Source: an uncultured Collinsella sp. (GTDB lineage Bacteria; Actinomycetota; Coriobacteriia; Coriobacteriales; Coriobacteriaceae). Taken from it: a DNA stretch of 64,000 bases. The notes below the pieces were generated by a model. That model made no database searches. It was not told where the DNA came from and saw only the letters and a program-made list of their open reading frames with translations. The DNA lies in the NCBI GenBank assembly GCA_934630375.1, contig CAKTVQ010000007.1, positions 6,586 through 70,585 of the forward strand, written 5' to 3'. Below, piece by piece: positions 1-8,191 of this stretch. Made by a program: the position numbers and the translations under genes. Within the stretch, counting starts at the first letter, position 1, and the number at the start of each line of letters is the position of its first letter.

Positions 1-954
1 GCCAAAATGCTTGGAAAGCATGTTCTGGAACTCGGGCATCTTGCTGGCATCGGAGAGGAAAGCGGGCACCGTGGCGCCGTCCCAGTCGCCGCCGAGCGCG
101 ATGACGTCCTCGCCGCCCAGGTCGAGCCAGTGCTCGATATGCGCCGCCAGCTGGTCGAAGGTGACGTCTGCGGCGGTCTTGTCGGTTGCGTCGTTGGAAA
201 GGAACTCGCTGCAGTAGTTGAGGCCGACGATGCCACCCATGTCGCGAATGGTGCGGAACTGGTCGTCGGTAAGGTTGCGTTTGGCGCCGCAAACCGCACG
301 GGAGTTGGAGTGGCTGGCGACGAAGGGACGCGTGGCGCGGGCGGCGACCTCGTCAAAGCACTCATCGTTGAGGTGGGAGACGTCGAGCACCATGCCGGCG
401 TGCTCCATCTGCGTAAGCGCCTCGATGCCGGCGGCGGTGAGGCCGGCGTGGGTGTCGTGGCCGCTCGCGAGCGGTCCCTGCGCGTTCCAGCTGAGTGACG
501 ACATAAGCACGCCCAGGCTCTTGAGCACCTCGATCAGCGCGGGGTCCTCGGCAAAGAACGTGGCGTTTTCGATGGTGTGGATGCAAGCGACCTTGCCGTC
601 CTTGAGCGCGGGGCGAATGTCTGCGGCGCTGCGCACGTTGACCATACGGTCGTGGTTGAGCATTGCCTGGCCGCTCATATGCGCCATGATCTGCGCCTGG
701 AAGCGCGCGGCGTGGGCGGTGGGAATCTCGTCGGGGACAAACGTGGCGAAGCACTGTGCCCACGGCGTGTTGCCGATCTTTGCGAGCGAGATGGCACAGG
801 CGTTACCCTCGATGAGGTCGAAATCTTGCGGATGCGTTTCGTCGCCGGGGAAATAACCGTCGGTGCCGGCAGTAAAGCGCAGGTCGAGATCGAGCGTGGC
901 CCAGCCGATTCGGTCGGCAGTGTCGCAGTGTAGGTCAAATACGGGATATGCCAT
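1..954 (-). CDS. Membrane dipeptidase, peptidase M19 family (3' end cut by window)
   Basis: Reading the minus strand from the ATG at 952-954 gives an open frame that runs off the window start, so the C-terminus is missing (318 codons visible). It begins MAYPVFDLHCDTADRIG; the HCD pair matches the first zinc ligands of renal-dipeptidase-type enzymes. Further M19 hallmarks are an IHTIENA segment near residue 132, DVSHLND near 200 and FVASHSNSRAVCG near 220. Such enzymes hydrolyse dipeptides, often with D-residues, and usually act in the cytoplasm in bacteria. A GGAGGAACC ribosome site precedes the start. No signal peptide is visible. Family assignment is secure; substrate is not. Confidence 0.9.
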   Translation of the reverse strand, partial: MAYPVFDLHCDTADRIGWATLDLDLRFTAGTDGYFPGDETHPQDFDLIEGNACAISLAKIGNTPWAQCFATFVPDEIPTAHAARFQAQIMAHMSGQAMLNHDRMVNVRSAADIRPALKDGKVACIHTIENATFFAEDPALIEVLKSLGVLMSSLSWNAQGPLASGHDTHAGLTAAGIEALTQMEHAGMVLDVSHLNDECFDEVAARATRPFVASHSNSRAVCGAKRNLTDDQFRTIRDMGGIVGLNYCSEFLSNDATDKTAADVTFDQLAAHIEHWLDLGGEDVIALGGDWDGATVPAFLSDASKMPEFQNMLSKHFG

Positions 955-1074
955 GGTTCCTCCGGTTGCAGCGTTTCTTTGCAAACTGTCATTGAATTGT
1001 ATGACTAGGGTATAGTTAGCGCCATATGTTCACGGCGGCCCGCGTTGTGCGCCGCCCTTATCACGGAGGTTACC

Positions 1075-1503
1075 ATGTCCAACCAGGGCAAGAAGGTCAA
1101 GACCCATTATCGCGGCACGCTCGATGACGGCACGCAGTTCGATAGCTCCTACGATCGCGGCGAGCCGCTGGAGTTCACCTGCGGCGCCGGTCAGATGATC
1201 AAGGGCTTCGACGCCGCTGTTGTCGACATGCAGGTGGGCGAGAAGAAGACCGTGCACATTCCTGCTGCCGATGCCTACGGCGAGCACAATCCCGAGATGG
1301 TTCTGACCTTTCCGGCCGAACAGGTTCCCAACATCGAGCAGATCGAGAAGGGCATGAAGCTTTTCCTGTCCACGCCGAGCGGTATGCCCGTTCCCGCCGT
1401 GGTCATCGACGTAACGCCCGAGGCTGTGACGCTCGACGCCAACCACGAGCTGGCCGGCAAGGACCTCAACTTTGATATCGAGCTTGTTGAGGTCGAGGGC
1501 TAG
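1075..1503 (+). CDS. slyD: FKBP-type peptidyl-prolyl isomerase, SlyD-like
   Basis: The 142-residue product starts MSNQGKKVKTHYRG and has the split FKBP fold of SlyD: an N-terminal FKBP half (about 1-70), an inserted flap domain (about 71-122, beginning HNPEMVL) and the closing FKBP strand (LNFDIELVEVEG). SlyD proteins are cytoplasmic proline isomerases and chaperones; many also bind nickel through a His-rich tail. That tail is absent here, since the protein ends right after the fold. The ATG at 1075 is chosen over an upstream in-frame codon because ACGGAGGTTACC sits directly before it. The next gene starts 3 bases after the stop, so the two are almost certainly cotranscribed. Confidence 0.9.
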   Translation: MSNQGKKVKTHYRGTLDDGTQFDSSYDRGEPLEFTCGAGQMIKGFDAAVVDMQVGEKKTVHIPAADAYGEHNPEMVLTFPAEQVPNIEQIEKGMKLFLSTPSGMPVPAVVIDVTPEAVTLDANHELAGKDLNFDIELVEVEG

Positions 1504-1506
1504 AGT

Positions 1507-2085
1507 ATGCCTGAGCGCTTGGTTTCGACGACATGCTTGGGAAATCTCAACGATCCGTCCTATGAACTCCTGCTTCGCCGGAAGCTGGGCGGCGTCTTTG
1601 AAGTTGACGAGCTGCTGCTCGATTGGGACCAGGCTGATGTATGCGCGTTTGTGGGCGTGACGGAGCTGGGGCGCACGGTCGATGTTCGGCTGGATACTGC
1701 CGACGGCGGTCGTCTTGTCGACGGCGACGTGCTCGCCGTCGACCGTTCGGGCGTGGTGCCCGTGGCGGTTGTCGTGCGCCTGCGCAGCGCCGAGGTTTAT
1801 TTGGTCGAAGTTGACCGCATGGACCCGATTGCGCTCGCGCATGCGTGCTGGGAGATCGGCAATATGCATGCGCCGCTTTTCCGAGGCGATTCGGACGAGC
1901 ATACCGTGCGCATGTATACACCGGTGCAGCCTGTTTTGGGCCGCATGCTCCGGGGCGTCGAGGGCGTTCGACTCTCGACGGTTACCCGTGAACTCGATGC
2001 GGACCGGCGCTTTGCGTCGTGTGCGGCGGATGCCGTTGTGAGTATGGCTCCAGACTTTACGATCGTAAAGAAGGCGCGCGGTTAA
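1507..2085 (+). CDS. Orphan UreE-like metallochaperone domain protein
   Basis: This 192-residue protein has no urease genes beside it but resembles UreE. It has an N-terminal beta-rich half, and a C-terminal half whose segment AHACWEIGNMHAPLF (about 111-125) matches the UreE pattern in which GN-x-H supplies the metal-binding histidine (His121 here). The later LGRMLRGVEGVRL stretch matches the UreE helix. The downstream HxH pair of classical UreE is not evident. UreE delivers nickel to urease; here the partner is unknown. It begins 3 bases after slyD, another family linked to nickel handling. A fold match with an unknown target is the safest reading. Confidence 0.6.
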   Translation: MPERLVSTTCLGNLNDPSYELLLRRKLGGVFEVDELLLDWDQADVCAFVGVTELGRTVDVRLDTADGGRLVDGDVLAVDRSGVVPVAVVVRLRSAEVYLVEVDRMDPIALAHACWEIGNMHAPLFRGDSDEHTVRMYTPVQPVLGRMLRGVEGVRLSTVTRELDADRRFASCAADAVVSMAPDFTIVKKARG

Positions 2086-2098
2086 CGTGCGTATAAGT

Positions 2099-2140
2099 AA
2101 GACGGACTTTGAGAGGCAACTATTCAAAGTCCGTCTTTCT
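2099..2140 (+). terminator. Stem-loop terminator after the UreE-like gene
   Basis: AAGACGGACTTTGA at 2099-2112 pairs perfectly (14 bp) with 2124-2137 across an 11-base loop and is followed by a weak T-rich tail. It closes the slyD/UreE-like transcript just before the HAD gene. Confidence 0.7.
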
Positions 2141-2168
2141 GTTGATGAGATGCTGTGGGGGAAAGCAT

Positions 2169-2966
2169 ATGGGTCTTGAGGGAATCAAGCTGATTGCATG
2201 CGATTTGGACGGCACGTTGCTGCATCCGGGGGAGCGCGAGCCGCGTTCCGAGGCCTTTGAGCTCATCGATGAGCTGCATCGTCACGGTATCGTGTTTATG
2301 CCGGCGAGCGGCCGTCAATATGCGAGTTTGCGCTATCTGTTTGCCCCGGTGGCCGATGAGCTCGCCTATGTATGCGAAAACGGAGCCCTGGTGATGAGCG
2401 AGGGACGTGCCGTTGTCAAGCGTTCCATGGAGCGTAGCCTTGCTATGGATATCGCGAATGCCGTGGTTGCGTATCCCCATGCCGACGTGACCCTTTCGTG
2501 TGAGGGACACCTCTACACCATGAGCGGCAACGATGCGTTTGTTGACCACCTGCGCTATGAGGTCCACTGCGATGTGGCGGTGGTCGACCGCCCCGAGGAC
2601 ATCGACGAGGACGTCATTAAGATTGCCTTCCAGACGCCCGAGGTGGATCAGCCGGCGGCCCTGGAGTATTTCGAGCGCCTCTTTAGCGACCGTGTTGACG
2701 TGATGACGTCGGGAACCGAATGGACCGACTTTATCGGCTTTGATTCGGGCAAGGGGTCCGCGCTTGCCGATTATGGTTGTGCGCTGGGGATCTCACCTAA
2801 CGAAATGATGGCGTTTGGCGATAACGAAAACGATCGCGACATGCTCAACGTGGTGGGCCATCCCTATCTGATGGAGAGCTGCAATCCCAGCATGCGCGGT
2901 GTCAATGACCGTGTCCGCTACGTGCGCACGGTCGAAGAGGAGCTGCGTCGTCTACTTGCTGAGTAG
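2169..2966 (+). CDS. HAD superfamily phosphatase, Cof/YbjI type
   Basis: This is a 265-residue cytoplasmic HAD hydrolase of the Cof subfamily. Motif I is ACDLDGTLLHPG near residue 10, motif II is MPASGRQY near 50, and motif IV is MAFGDNENDRDM near 215. The family dephosphorylates sugar phosphates or cofactor intermediates, and the exact substrate cannot be read from sequence. The ATG at 2169 is chosen because it directly precedes the HAD core and follows a GGGGGAAAG site; the upstream in-frame codon lies inside the terminator. The gene ends 15 bases from the convergent Fur-family gene. Confidence 0.85.
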   Translation: MGLEGIKLIACDLDGTLLHPGEREPRSEAFELIDELHRHGIVFMPASGRQYASLRYLFAPVADELAYVCENGALVMSEGRAVVKRSMERSLAMDIANAVVAYPHADVTLSCEGHLYTMSGNDAFVDHLRYEVHCDVAVVDRPEDIDEDVIKIAFQTPEVDQPAALEYFERLFSDRVDVMTSGTEWTDFIGFDSGKGSALADYGCALGISPNEMMAFGDNENDRDMLNVVGHPYLMESCNPSMRGVNDRVRYVRTVEEELRRLLAE

Positions 2967-2981
2967 GCATGTCCCAAACAT

Positions 2982-3362
2982 CTACCGGCAGTCGGGGCAG
3001 AGACCCTCGAAGATGGTGTAGTGCGACGTGACGTGCCAGCCGATTTGCTCGGACGCCTTGGCGTCGAGCTGGGCATCGAAGGGGAGCGGTACGTCGATGA
3101 CGCGGCTGCATGAGGTGCAGATGATATGCGCATGCGGCTCGATCGTGCGATCGAAGCGGCTGCCGCCCGGCGTCTTGATGGAGAGGATCTCGCCGGCGTC
3201 GGCCAAGAGATTGAGATTGCGGTAGACCGTACCGCGGCTGATTTTGTCATCCTGTGCGCGCACGACGTTGTAGATTTCGTCGGCGGTGGGATGGTTGTAG
3301 CTTTGGCGCACGGCGTCAAGAACCAGCTTTCGCTGCCTGGTATTCCTTCTTTGCACCGCCAT
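2982..3362 (-). CDS. Fur family transcriptional regulator, PerR-like
   Basis: This 126-residue protein has a winged-helix N-terminus (TRQRKLVLDAVR, then HPTADEIYNVVR and GTVYRNLNLL) and a C-terminal dimerisation/metal domain. It contains HAHIICTSC and ends with CPDC, giving the two CxxC pairs that hold structural zinc in Fur and PerR. It should be a metal-dependent repressor of iron or peroxide-response genes. PerR versus Fur cannot be settled here, although the small size and local context favour PerR. A dyad lies just upstream of the start, consistent with autoregulation. Confidence 0.88.
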   Translation of the reverse strand: MAVQRRNTRQRKLVLDAVRQSYNHPTADEIYNVVRAQDDKISRGTVYRNLNLLADAGEILSIKTPGGSRFDRTIEPHAHIICTSCSRVIDVPLPFDAQLDAKASEQIGWHVTSHYTIFEGLCPDCR

Positions 3363-3378
3363 GCGCCTCGCCTCTTTT

Positions 3379-3394
3379 CTACAAACGGTTGTAG
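3379..3394 (-). promoter_or_regulatory. Candidate Fur/PerR autoregulatory operator
   Basis: CTACAAACGGTTGTAG is an imperfect 16-bp palindrome (7 of 8 half-site positions paired) about 17-32 bases upstream of the regulator's ATG. A TATCAT -10-like hexamer lies just upstream on the minus strand, so a bound repressor would cover the transcription start. Confidence 0.5.
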
Positions 3395-3423
3395 GTAAAT
3401 GATACCGTATTTAGCACACAATA

Positions 3424-3834
3424 CTAATAACGAGGAATGAAACCGTCTTCATTGGCAAGTGGGGCTTGGGCCTGGGCTTCTACGAGGCGAAAGCGCGTTC
3501 CCATGCGCTCGTAGGAGGCGTGAAGCGCCTCGAGATGAGATAGGATGTTTGCCGGAGCTCCCTGTATCTCCATCTCGACTGAACCGTCTTCCATGTTACG
3601 CACCCAGCCGGTGAGTGCGCGTGCCTGCGCGAGGTTGGTGTTGGTAAAGCGAAAACCGACGCCCTGGACTTGCCCCGCCCAGCGCAGGAAAAAGCGCAGG
3701 GGAGTGTCTTGAGTGGCCTCGTCGCTTGCGAGCACAGTAAGCCTGCGGCGCAGTTCGAGCTCGACGTTTGATGGTTTTTGAGGCTCTCGACTGCCGCCGG
3801 TGACGCTGGAGAAGAACGTATCGAAGAGGCCCAT
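3424..3834 (-). CDS. Acylphosphatase-domain protein
   Basis: The 136-residue protein carries an acylphosphatase domain from about residue 45: FLRWAGQVQGVGFRFTNTN holds the phosphate-loop arginine (GVGFR), and TGWVRNMEDGSVEMEIQG holds the catalytic asparagine and the conserved DGSVE. Acylphosphatases hydrolyse carboxyl-phosphate bonds in small metabolites. The N-terminal 40 residues and a tail ending GFIPRY extend beyond the normal 90-residue family length. The start is the ATG at 3832-3834, two bases after the stop of the upstream oxidoreductase, so the two genes form an operon. Confidence 0.82.
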   Translation of the reverse strand: MGLFDTFFSSVTGGSREPQKPSNVELELRRRLTVLASDEATQDTPLRFFLRWAGQVQGVGFRFTNTNLAQARALTGWVRNMEDGSVEMEIQGAPANILSHLEALHASYERMGTRFRLVEAQAQAPLANEDGFIPRY

Positions 3835-3836
3835 CG

Positions 3837-4943
3837 CTATGCCTGCTTGCCTGCGTCGGCCGGGAAGGTTATGCCGGCCTGCTGGCGCACGGCATCCATG
3901 ATGCGCAGCGAGACGAGCGTGACATCGCGGTAGTGGCCAAGCTCGTGGCGTCCCGCCGGGGTCTCCCAAATCTCTTCCTTAACGTTATCGATGCCGCCGA
4001 TGGCGGTGATAAAGTCTGTGAGTTCGTATTCCATAGTGTTGCTCGATTTGGGCAGGTCGAGCACGCGGCCGTTGTCGCCCTGTTCGCGCGGCGCCTCGGT
4101 CGCCGAGCCGCGTACGACATCGCCGCGATAGTCGATGCGGACATTGCGGGGCGTGGACAGATGGTCGATCTGGATAGTGCCACGCTCGCCTTCGATCTGC
4201 GAGGGTAGCAGGTCATTCGTTATTTTGGAGTGCGCGAGCTCGACGGAGATACGGCCACCGCCGTAGCTGGCGAGGATGGAACCGCAGCCGTCGATGGGGC
4301 CGTGCGTGAGCTGTCGCGTGGCGGGGTCGAGCAGAGTAGCCATGCTCGTAAGGCCGGAGGGCATGCCGAAAATCTCGACCATGGGCTCGACGGTGTAGAC
4401 GCCAATGTCCATGAGGGAACCCGATGCCATATTGCAGTCGAAGATATTGGTGGCGCGTCCCGCGAGAATCTCGTTGTAGCGCGAGGAATATTTGCCAAAG
4501 CGTAATGAGGCGCGGCGGATGGGGGCGATCTCGCCCAGGGCGTCCTCGATGGCGTGGAAGGCGGGGTCGTGGAGGGGACGCATGGCCTCGAGGGCCACGA
4601 CACCTGCTGCCTCGGCAGCGCGGAAGACTTCCAGCGCCTGCGCTTCGGTGGCGCAGAAGGGCTTCTCGACGATGACGTGCTTGCCACCGGCGATGCAGAC
4701 AAGGGCCTGCTCGTAGTGAAGCGCATTGGGGCTGCCGATGTAGACGGCGTCGACGTCGTCGGCGGACGCAAGCTCGTCAAGTGCGGTGAAGTTACGCTCG
4801 CCGCCGTGTTCGGCGGTAAAGGCGGCGCCGCGCTCGGCATCGCGCGAGAGCGTGCCCACAAACGCGGCTTGGTCGTTGGCGTTGACGACTTGGATAAAGT
4901 CGTCGGTGATCATGGATGTACCGATGGTCGCGATGCGCAGCAT
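3837..4943 (-). CDS. Gfo/Idh/MocA family NAD(P)-dependent oxidoreductase
   Basis: This 368-residue protein begins MLRIATIGTSMITDDF, a Rossmann start in which the usual GxGxxG is relaxed to GTSMIT. It continues with the family signatures AVYIGSPNALHYEQAL (about 72-87) and HVIVEKPFCATEAQA (about 95-109), where EKP holds the catalytic lysine. Family members oxidise or reduce sugars and inositols; the substrate here is unknown. A start at 4943 is preferred because the Rossmann fold begins there; the open frame upstream is antisense to rnhA and has no family match. It is the first gene of a pair with acylphosphatase. Confidence 0.85.
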   Translation of the reverse strand: MLRIATIGTSMITDDFIQVVNANDQAAFVGTLSRDAERGAAFTAEHGGERNFTALDELASADDVDAVYIGSPNALHYEQALVCIAGGKHVIVEKPFCATEAQALEVFRAAEAAGVVALEAMRPLHDPAFHAIEDALGEIAPIRRASLRFGKYSSRYNEILAGRATNIFDCNMASGSLMDIGVYTVEPMVEIFGMPSGLTSMATLLDPATRQLTHGPIDGCGSILASYGGGRISVELAHSKITNDLLPSQIEGERGTIQIDHLSTPRNVRIDYRGDVVRGSATEAPREQGDNGRVLDLPKSSNTMEYELTDFITAIGGIDNVKEEIWETPAGRHELGHYRDVTLVSLRIMDAVRQQAGITFPADAGKQA

Positions 4944-5016
4944 ACGTCTCCCTTGTGTTGTTTGGTCTACAGGATGAGTGTAGCGCGTGGGGATATAAAG
5001 CTGCGCGAAAACGCTA

Positions 5017-5502
5017 TTACAGGTCGCTCTCGTTAAAGCCGGTGTCGATATCGAGGTTGCTGCCGTCGGCCGCCGTGGTGGCGAGCTCATCACAGCGCTC
5101 GTTGAGCTCGTGACCGGCGTGACCCTTAACCCAGATGAACTCAACCTTGTGCTTGCTTTTGGCGGTGAGTAGGCGCTCCCACAGGTCGCGGTTCTTGACG
5201 GGTTGCTTGTTGGCGGTTTTCCATCCGCGCTTTTTCCAGCCGTCGATCCAGTGCTTGTTAAAGGCGTTGACGACATACTGCGAATCGGAATGGACTTCGA
5301 CCTCGCAAGGGCGGTTGAGCGCCTCGAGCGCCACGATGACCGCCATGAGTTCCATGCGGTTGTTGGTGGTCTTGGCGTAGCCGCGCGAAAGCTCGGAGGT
5401 GAAGGTCTTGCCGGCGGGGTTGGTGTATTTGAGCACGGCGCCGTAGCCGCCGCGTCCCGGATTTGATCGGGCCGAGCCGTCGGTGTAGATGATGACCTTC
5501 AC
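5017..5502 (-). CDS. rnhA: Ribonuclease HI
   Basis: This 161-residue RNase HI removes RNA from RNA-DNA hybrids in the cytoplasm. All four carboxylates of the active site are visible: Asp8 (IIYTDGS), Glu51 (NRMELMAV), Asp73 (HSDSQYV) and Asp138 (ERCDELA), with the flexible-loop histidine in KGHAGHE. Length is typical. Translation starts at GTG 5500-5502 behind GAAAGGAAGCCC. It is a monocistronic minus-strand gene between the oxidoreductase and the LysR regulator. Confidence 0.95.
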   Translation of the reverse strand: MKVIIYTDGSARSNPGRGGYGAVLKYTNPAGKTFTSELSRGYAKTTNNRMELMAVIVALEALNRPCEVEVHSDSQYVVNAFNKHWIDGWKKRGWKTANKQPVKNRDLWERLLTAKSKHKVEFIWVKGHAGHELNERCDELATTAADGSNLDIDTGFNESDL

Positions 5503-5601
5503 GGGCTTCCTTTCGTTGAGTGCATTTCATGTGAGTGACCATTGTAGCGCCATGCCCGTCGGGGGCTAGCAATCTACGATTTCTACCCCGTCTTCCGACT
5601 G

Positions 5602-6504
5602 TTAGTTGGCATGGATGATGCGGTTGAGCTCGTCGAGGTATTGCTGCAAGAGGGGAGAGGGCTTGCGCTCGTCGTGCATGATGTAGCCAACGTGCATCGT
5701 TGGGGCGTCTGCTAGCGGGATCGATGCCATGCCCCATTGCATTTCATTGGAGAGGACACCGGTCGACAGGGTGTAACCGTTCGACGTGATAAGTAAGTTA
5801 GTAAGTGTTCCGCGGTCCGAGATTCGTATGTTGCGGTCGCAAGGGATATAGCTAAAAGGTTCCTCGGCGTAATAGAAGGAGTTTGAGGTTCCCTGCTCAA
5901 AGCTGTAGCGCGTATAGGGCGTGAGGTCGGCAAGGGACAGCTGAGGGCGGCGTGCGAGCGGGTGGCGCTCGCTAACGAAGACGTGGACCGTCGCGTCGAA
6001 TAGGGGATGGAAGCTTGCGCGGGTATCGGCGAAGGCCTTCTGCAGAACGCGGGCGTTAAAGTCATCCAGATACAGAATGCCGATATCGCTGCGAAACGCA
6101 CGGACGTCATCGATGATCTGCGATGTGGTGGTCTCGCGCATGATGAACTCGAACTTGCTGTCGCGGCAGCGCTCGACTACGTTGACAAAGGCCTCGACCG
6201 AAAAGGCGTAGTGCTGGGCGGAAATGGCGAGGCGGGCTTGCGGGGTGCCACCGTCCTCGTAGCGTGCCTCGAGCATGTCGGCCTGCTCTACGACCTGGCG
6301 CGCATAGCCCAAAAGCTCGGTGCCGTCGTTGGTGAGCGTGACGCCGCGGCTGGAGCGCGTAAAGATCTCCAGATGGAGCTCTTGTTCTAGGCTTTTGACG
6401 GCGTTTGAGATGTTGGACTGAGCGGTATAGAGGCGCTGAGCTGCGGCGTTGATTGAGCCGGACTCTGCCACGGCGATAAGAAAACGAAGCTGCTGGAGGG
6501 TCAT
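5602..6504 (-). CDS. LysR family regulator divergent from metY
   Basis: This 300-residue LysR-type regulator has an N-terminal winged helix (LRFLIAVAESGSINAAAQRLYTAQSNISNAVKSLE) and a periplasmic-binding-protein-like effector domain from about 90. It is transcribed away from the metY leader, the usual arrangement for a LysR protein that controls its divergent neighbour, so sulfur amino-acid control is likely. The effector is unknown; for comparison, CysB and CbpR sense sulfur metabolites in other bacteria. The start ATG follows GAAAGGACGGG. Confidence 0.88.
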   Translation of the reverse strand: MTLQQLRFLIAVAESGSINAAAQRLYTAQSNISNAVKSLEQELHLEIFTRSSRGVTLTNDGTELLGYARQVVEQADMLEARYEDGGTPQARLAISAQHYAFSVEAFVNVVERCRDSKFEFIMRETTTSQIIDDVRAFRSDIGILYLDDFNARVLQKAFADTRASFHPLFDATVHVFVSERHPLARRPQLSLADLTPYTRYSFEQGTSNSFYYAEEPFSYIPCDRNIRISDRGTLTNLLITSNGYTLSTGVLSNEMQWGMASIPLADAPTMHVGYIMHDERKPSPLLQQYLDELNRIIHAN

Positions 6505-6520
6505 CGGTGCCCGTCCTTTC

Positions 6521-6594
6521 GATAGCTATCTAAAAAACCGATAACAGGTTAGCGCTTTTAAGTGATTGACCGAGCGAAACAATGCTCGTACTAT
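6521..6594 (+). promoter_or_regulatory. metY promoter and candidate LysR operator
   Basis: TTGACC (6566-6571), a 17-base spacer and TACTAT (6589-6594) form a near-consensus plus-strand promoter whose spacer contains the dyad GAGC-N9-GCTC. A perfect GATAGCTATC palindrome at 6521-6530 lies between the divergent genes and could be the LysR site. Confidence 0.6.
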
Positions 6595-6663
6595 TCAAAA
6601 CACACAAAGGCGGTAGGTAATTAAGCCGACCACGGAACCGGGATGTCAAAAGGAGGACCGCAT

Positions 6664-6717
6664 ATGAACTGCTTGCCAAGACGAATGCCGGGCTCCTGTT
6701 TGCGCCCGTCGGCGTGA
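6664..6717 (+). CDS. Short leader peptide with Cys and Met codons upstream of metY
   Basis: A 17-residue open frame, MNCLPRRMPGSCLRPSA, starts at ATG 6664 behind a strong AAAAGGAGGACCGCAT ribosome site and stops at TGA 6715-6717. It lies between the metY promoter and the metY start. It contains two cysteine and two methionine codons, and its second half overlaps a stem-loop. Cysteine-rich leader peptides that sense charged tRNA-Cys are known upstream of sulfur genes in other actinobacteria; a similar job here is inference. The strong ribosome site argues it is translated. Confidence 0.6.
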   Translation: MNCLPRRMPGSCLRPSA

Positions 6718-6724
6718 TCAGGAG
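6693..6724 (+). promoter_or_regulatory. Stem-loop overlapping the metY leader peptide
   Basis: CTCCTG (6693-6698) pairs with CAGGAG (6719-6724), and inside it GCGCC (6702-6706) pairs with GGCGT (6711-6715, one G-U). The second Cys codon (6697-6699) sits in the 5' arm, so a stalled ribosome would block the stem. CTCCT could alternatively pair with AGGAG of the metY ribosome site. No T-run follows, so control would be translational or Rho-linked. Confidence 0.45.
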
Positions 6725-6779
6725 ACAGCGACTTACTTCTCTCTAATTTATTTACTTTTGTTCGATCAAGGAGATCATC

Positions 6780-8090
6780 ATGAGCCAGTTCATCAACAAC
6801 CCCGAGCACACCTTTGGTTTCGATACCCTGCAGCTTCACGTTGGCCAGGAGAGTGCCGATCCCGCATCCGACTCCCGCGCCGTGCCTATCTACCAGACCA
6901 CGAGCTATGTGTTCCGCAACTCCCAGCACGCCGCCGACCGCTTTGGTCTTGCCGACGCCGGTAACATCTACGGCCGTTTGACCAACTCCACCCAGGGCGT
7001 CTTCGAGGACCGTATCGCCGCACTCGAGGGTGGCGTGGCAGGTCTCGCCGTCGCCTCCGGTGCTGCTGCCATCACCTATACCCTGCAGGCTCTTGCCCAG
7101 GCCGGTGACCACGTGGTTGCCCAGAAGACCATCTACGGTGGCTCCTACAACCTGCTGGAGCATACGCTCTCCCAGTTTGGCGTCGAGACCACCTTCGTCG
7201 ATGCCCACAACCTGGACGAGGTCGAGGGCGCCATCAAGGACAACACCACGGTCGTCTATCTCGAGACGCTCGGCAACCCCAACTCCGACATCCCCAACAT
7301 CGACGCCATCTCCGAGATCGCCAAGAAGCACGGTCTGCCGGTTGTCGTCGACAACACCTTCGGCACCCCGTATCTGTTCCGTCCGCTGGAGCATGGTGCC
7401 AACATCGTCGTTCACTCCGCAACCAAGTTCATCGGCGGCCACGGCACCTCGCTGGGCGGTGTGATCGTCGACGGCGGTAACTTCGATTGGAAGGCGAGCG
7501 GCAAGTATGCGCAGATCGCCGAGCCCAACCCCTCCTACCATGGCGTCTCATTTGCCGAGGCTGCCGGTCCCGCCGCCTTCGCAACCTATGTCCGCGCTAT
7601 CTTGCTGCGTGACGAGGGCGCCTGCATCAGCCCGTTCAACGCCTGGGTCCTGCTCCAGGGCACCGAGACTCTGTCGCTGCGCGTTGACCGTCATGTCGAG
7701 AACACCAAGAAGGTCGTTGAGTTCCTGGCTGGTGACAGCCATGTCGCCAAGGTGAACCACCCGAGCCTGTCTGAGCACCCCGATCACGAGCTCTATCAGA
7801 AGTACTTCCCCAACGGCGGCGCGTCGATCTTTACCTTTGAGATTAAGGGTGGCCAGGAGGCTGCTTGGAAGTTCATCGATCATCTGCAGGTATTCTCGCT
7901 GCTAGCCAACGTGGCCGACGTCAAGTCGCTCGTCGTGCACCCGGCTACCACCACGCACTCCCAGCTCTCTGCCGAGGAGCTCGCCGAGCAGAACATCACG
8001 CCCTCCACGATTCGTCTTTCCATCGGTACCGAGAACGCCGAGGATATCATTTGGGATCTGAAGCAGGCCTTCGCCGCGCTGGACGAGTAA
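6780..8090 (+). CDS. metY: O-acetylhomoserine sulfhydrylase (homocysteine synthase)
   Basis: This 436-residue PLP enzyme of the Cys/Met metabolism family should make homocysteine from O-acetylhomoserine and sulfide in the cytoplasm. Signatures are the start FGFDTLQLHVGQ with AVPIYQTTSYVF, SGAAAITYTLQALAQAGDH, VVDNTFGTPYLF, and the PLP-binding lysine in VVHSATKFIGGHGTSLGG. The 430-residue length and the long segment between the lysine motif and EAAGPAAF are typical of MetY rather than MetB. It is single-gene, ends in a strong terminator, and is controlled by the leader and probably by the divergent LysR regulator. Confidence 0.93.
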   Translation: MSQFINNPEHTFGFDTLQLHVGQESADPASDSRAVPIYQTTSYVFRNSQHAADRFGLADAGNIYGRLTNSTQGVFEDRIAALEGGVAGLAVASGAAAITYTLQALAQAGDHVVAQKTIYGGSYNLLEHTLSQFGVETTFVDAHNLDEVEGAIKDNTTVVYLETLGNPNSDIPNIDAISEIAKKHGLPVVVDNTFGTPYLFRPLEHGANIVVHSATKFIGGHGTSLGGVIVDGGNFDWKASGKYAQIAEPNPSYHGVSFAEAAGPAAFATYVRAILLRDEGACISPFNAWVLLQGTETLSLRVDRHVENTKKVVEFLAGDSHVAKVNHPSLSEHPDHELYQKYFPNGGASIFTFEIKGGQEAAWKFIDHLQVFSLLANVADVKSLVVHPATTTHSQLSAEELAEQNITPSTIRLSIGTENAEDIIWDLKQAFAALDE

Positions 8091-8150
8091 GGCGACTTGT
8101 GCAAGGACCCCTTGCGACCCGATAGGTATAACTGCATAAAATGCCTGCTC

Positions 8151-8191
8151 AAGGCGCCTGTGCGAACAATGGTTGCACAGGCGCCTTTTTT
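8151..8191 (+). terminator. Rho-independent terminator of metY
   Basis: AAGGCGCCTGTGC (8151-8163) pairs perfectly with 8175-8187 around an 11-base loop, followed by TTTTTT. The remaining gap to 8402 holds only an imperfect GTTTTAC/GTAAAAC dyad (about 8271-8309) that may belong to the next gene's leader. Confidence 0.9.

Noticed and set aside
3837..5276. Longer frame for the minus-strand oxidoreductase starting near 5276
   Set aside because: The extra N-terminus is low-complexity Ser/Thr/Arg sequence antisense to rnhA; the Rossmann fold begins at 4943.
6601..6779. metY leader considered as a SAM riboswitch
   Set aside because: None of the SAM-I or SAM-IV core sequences is present; the translated short frame and stem-loop explain the region better.
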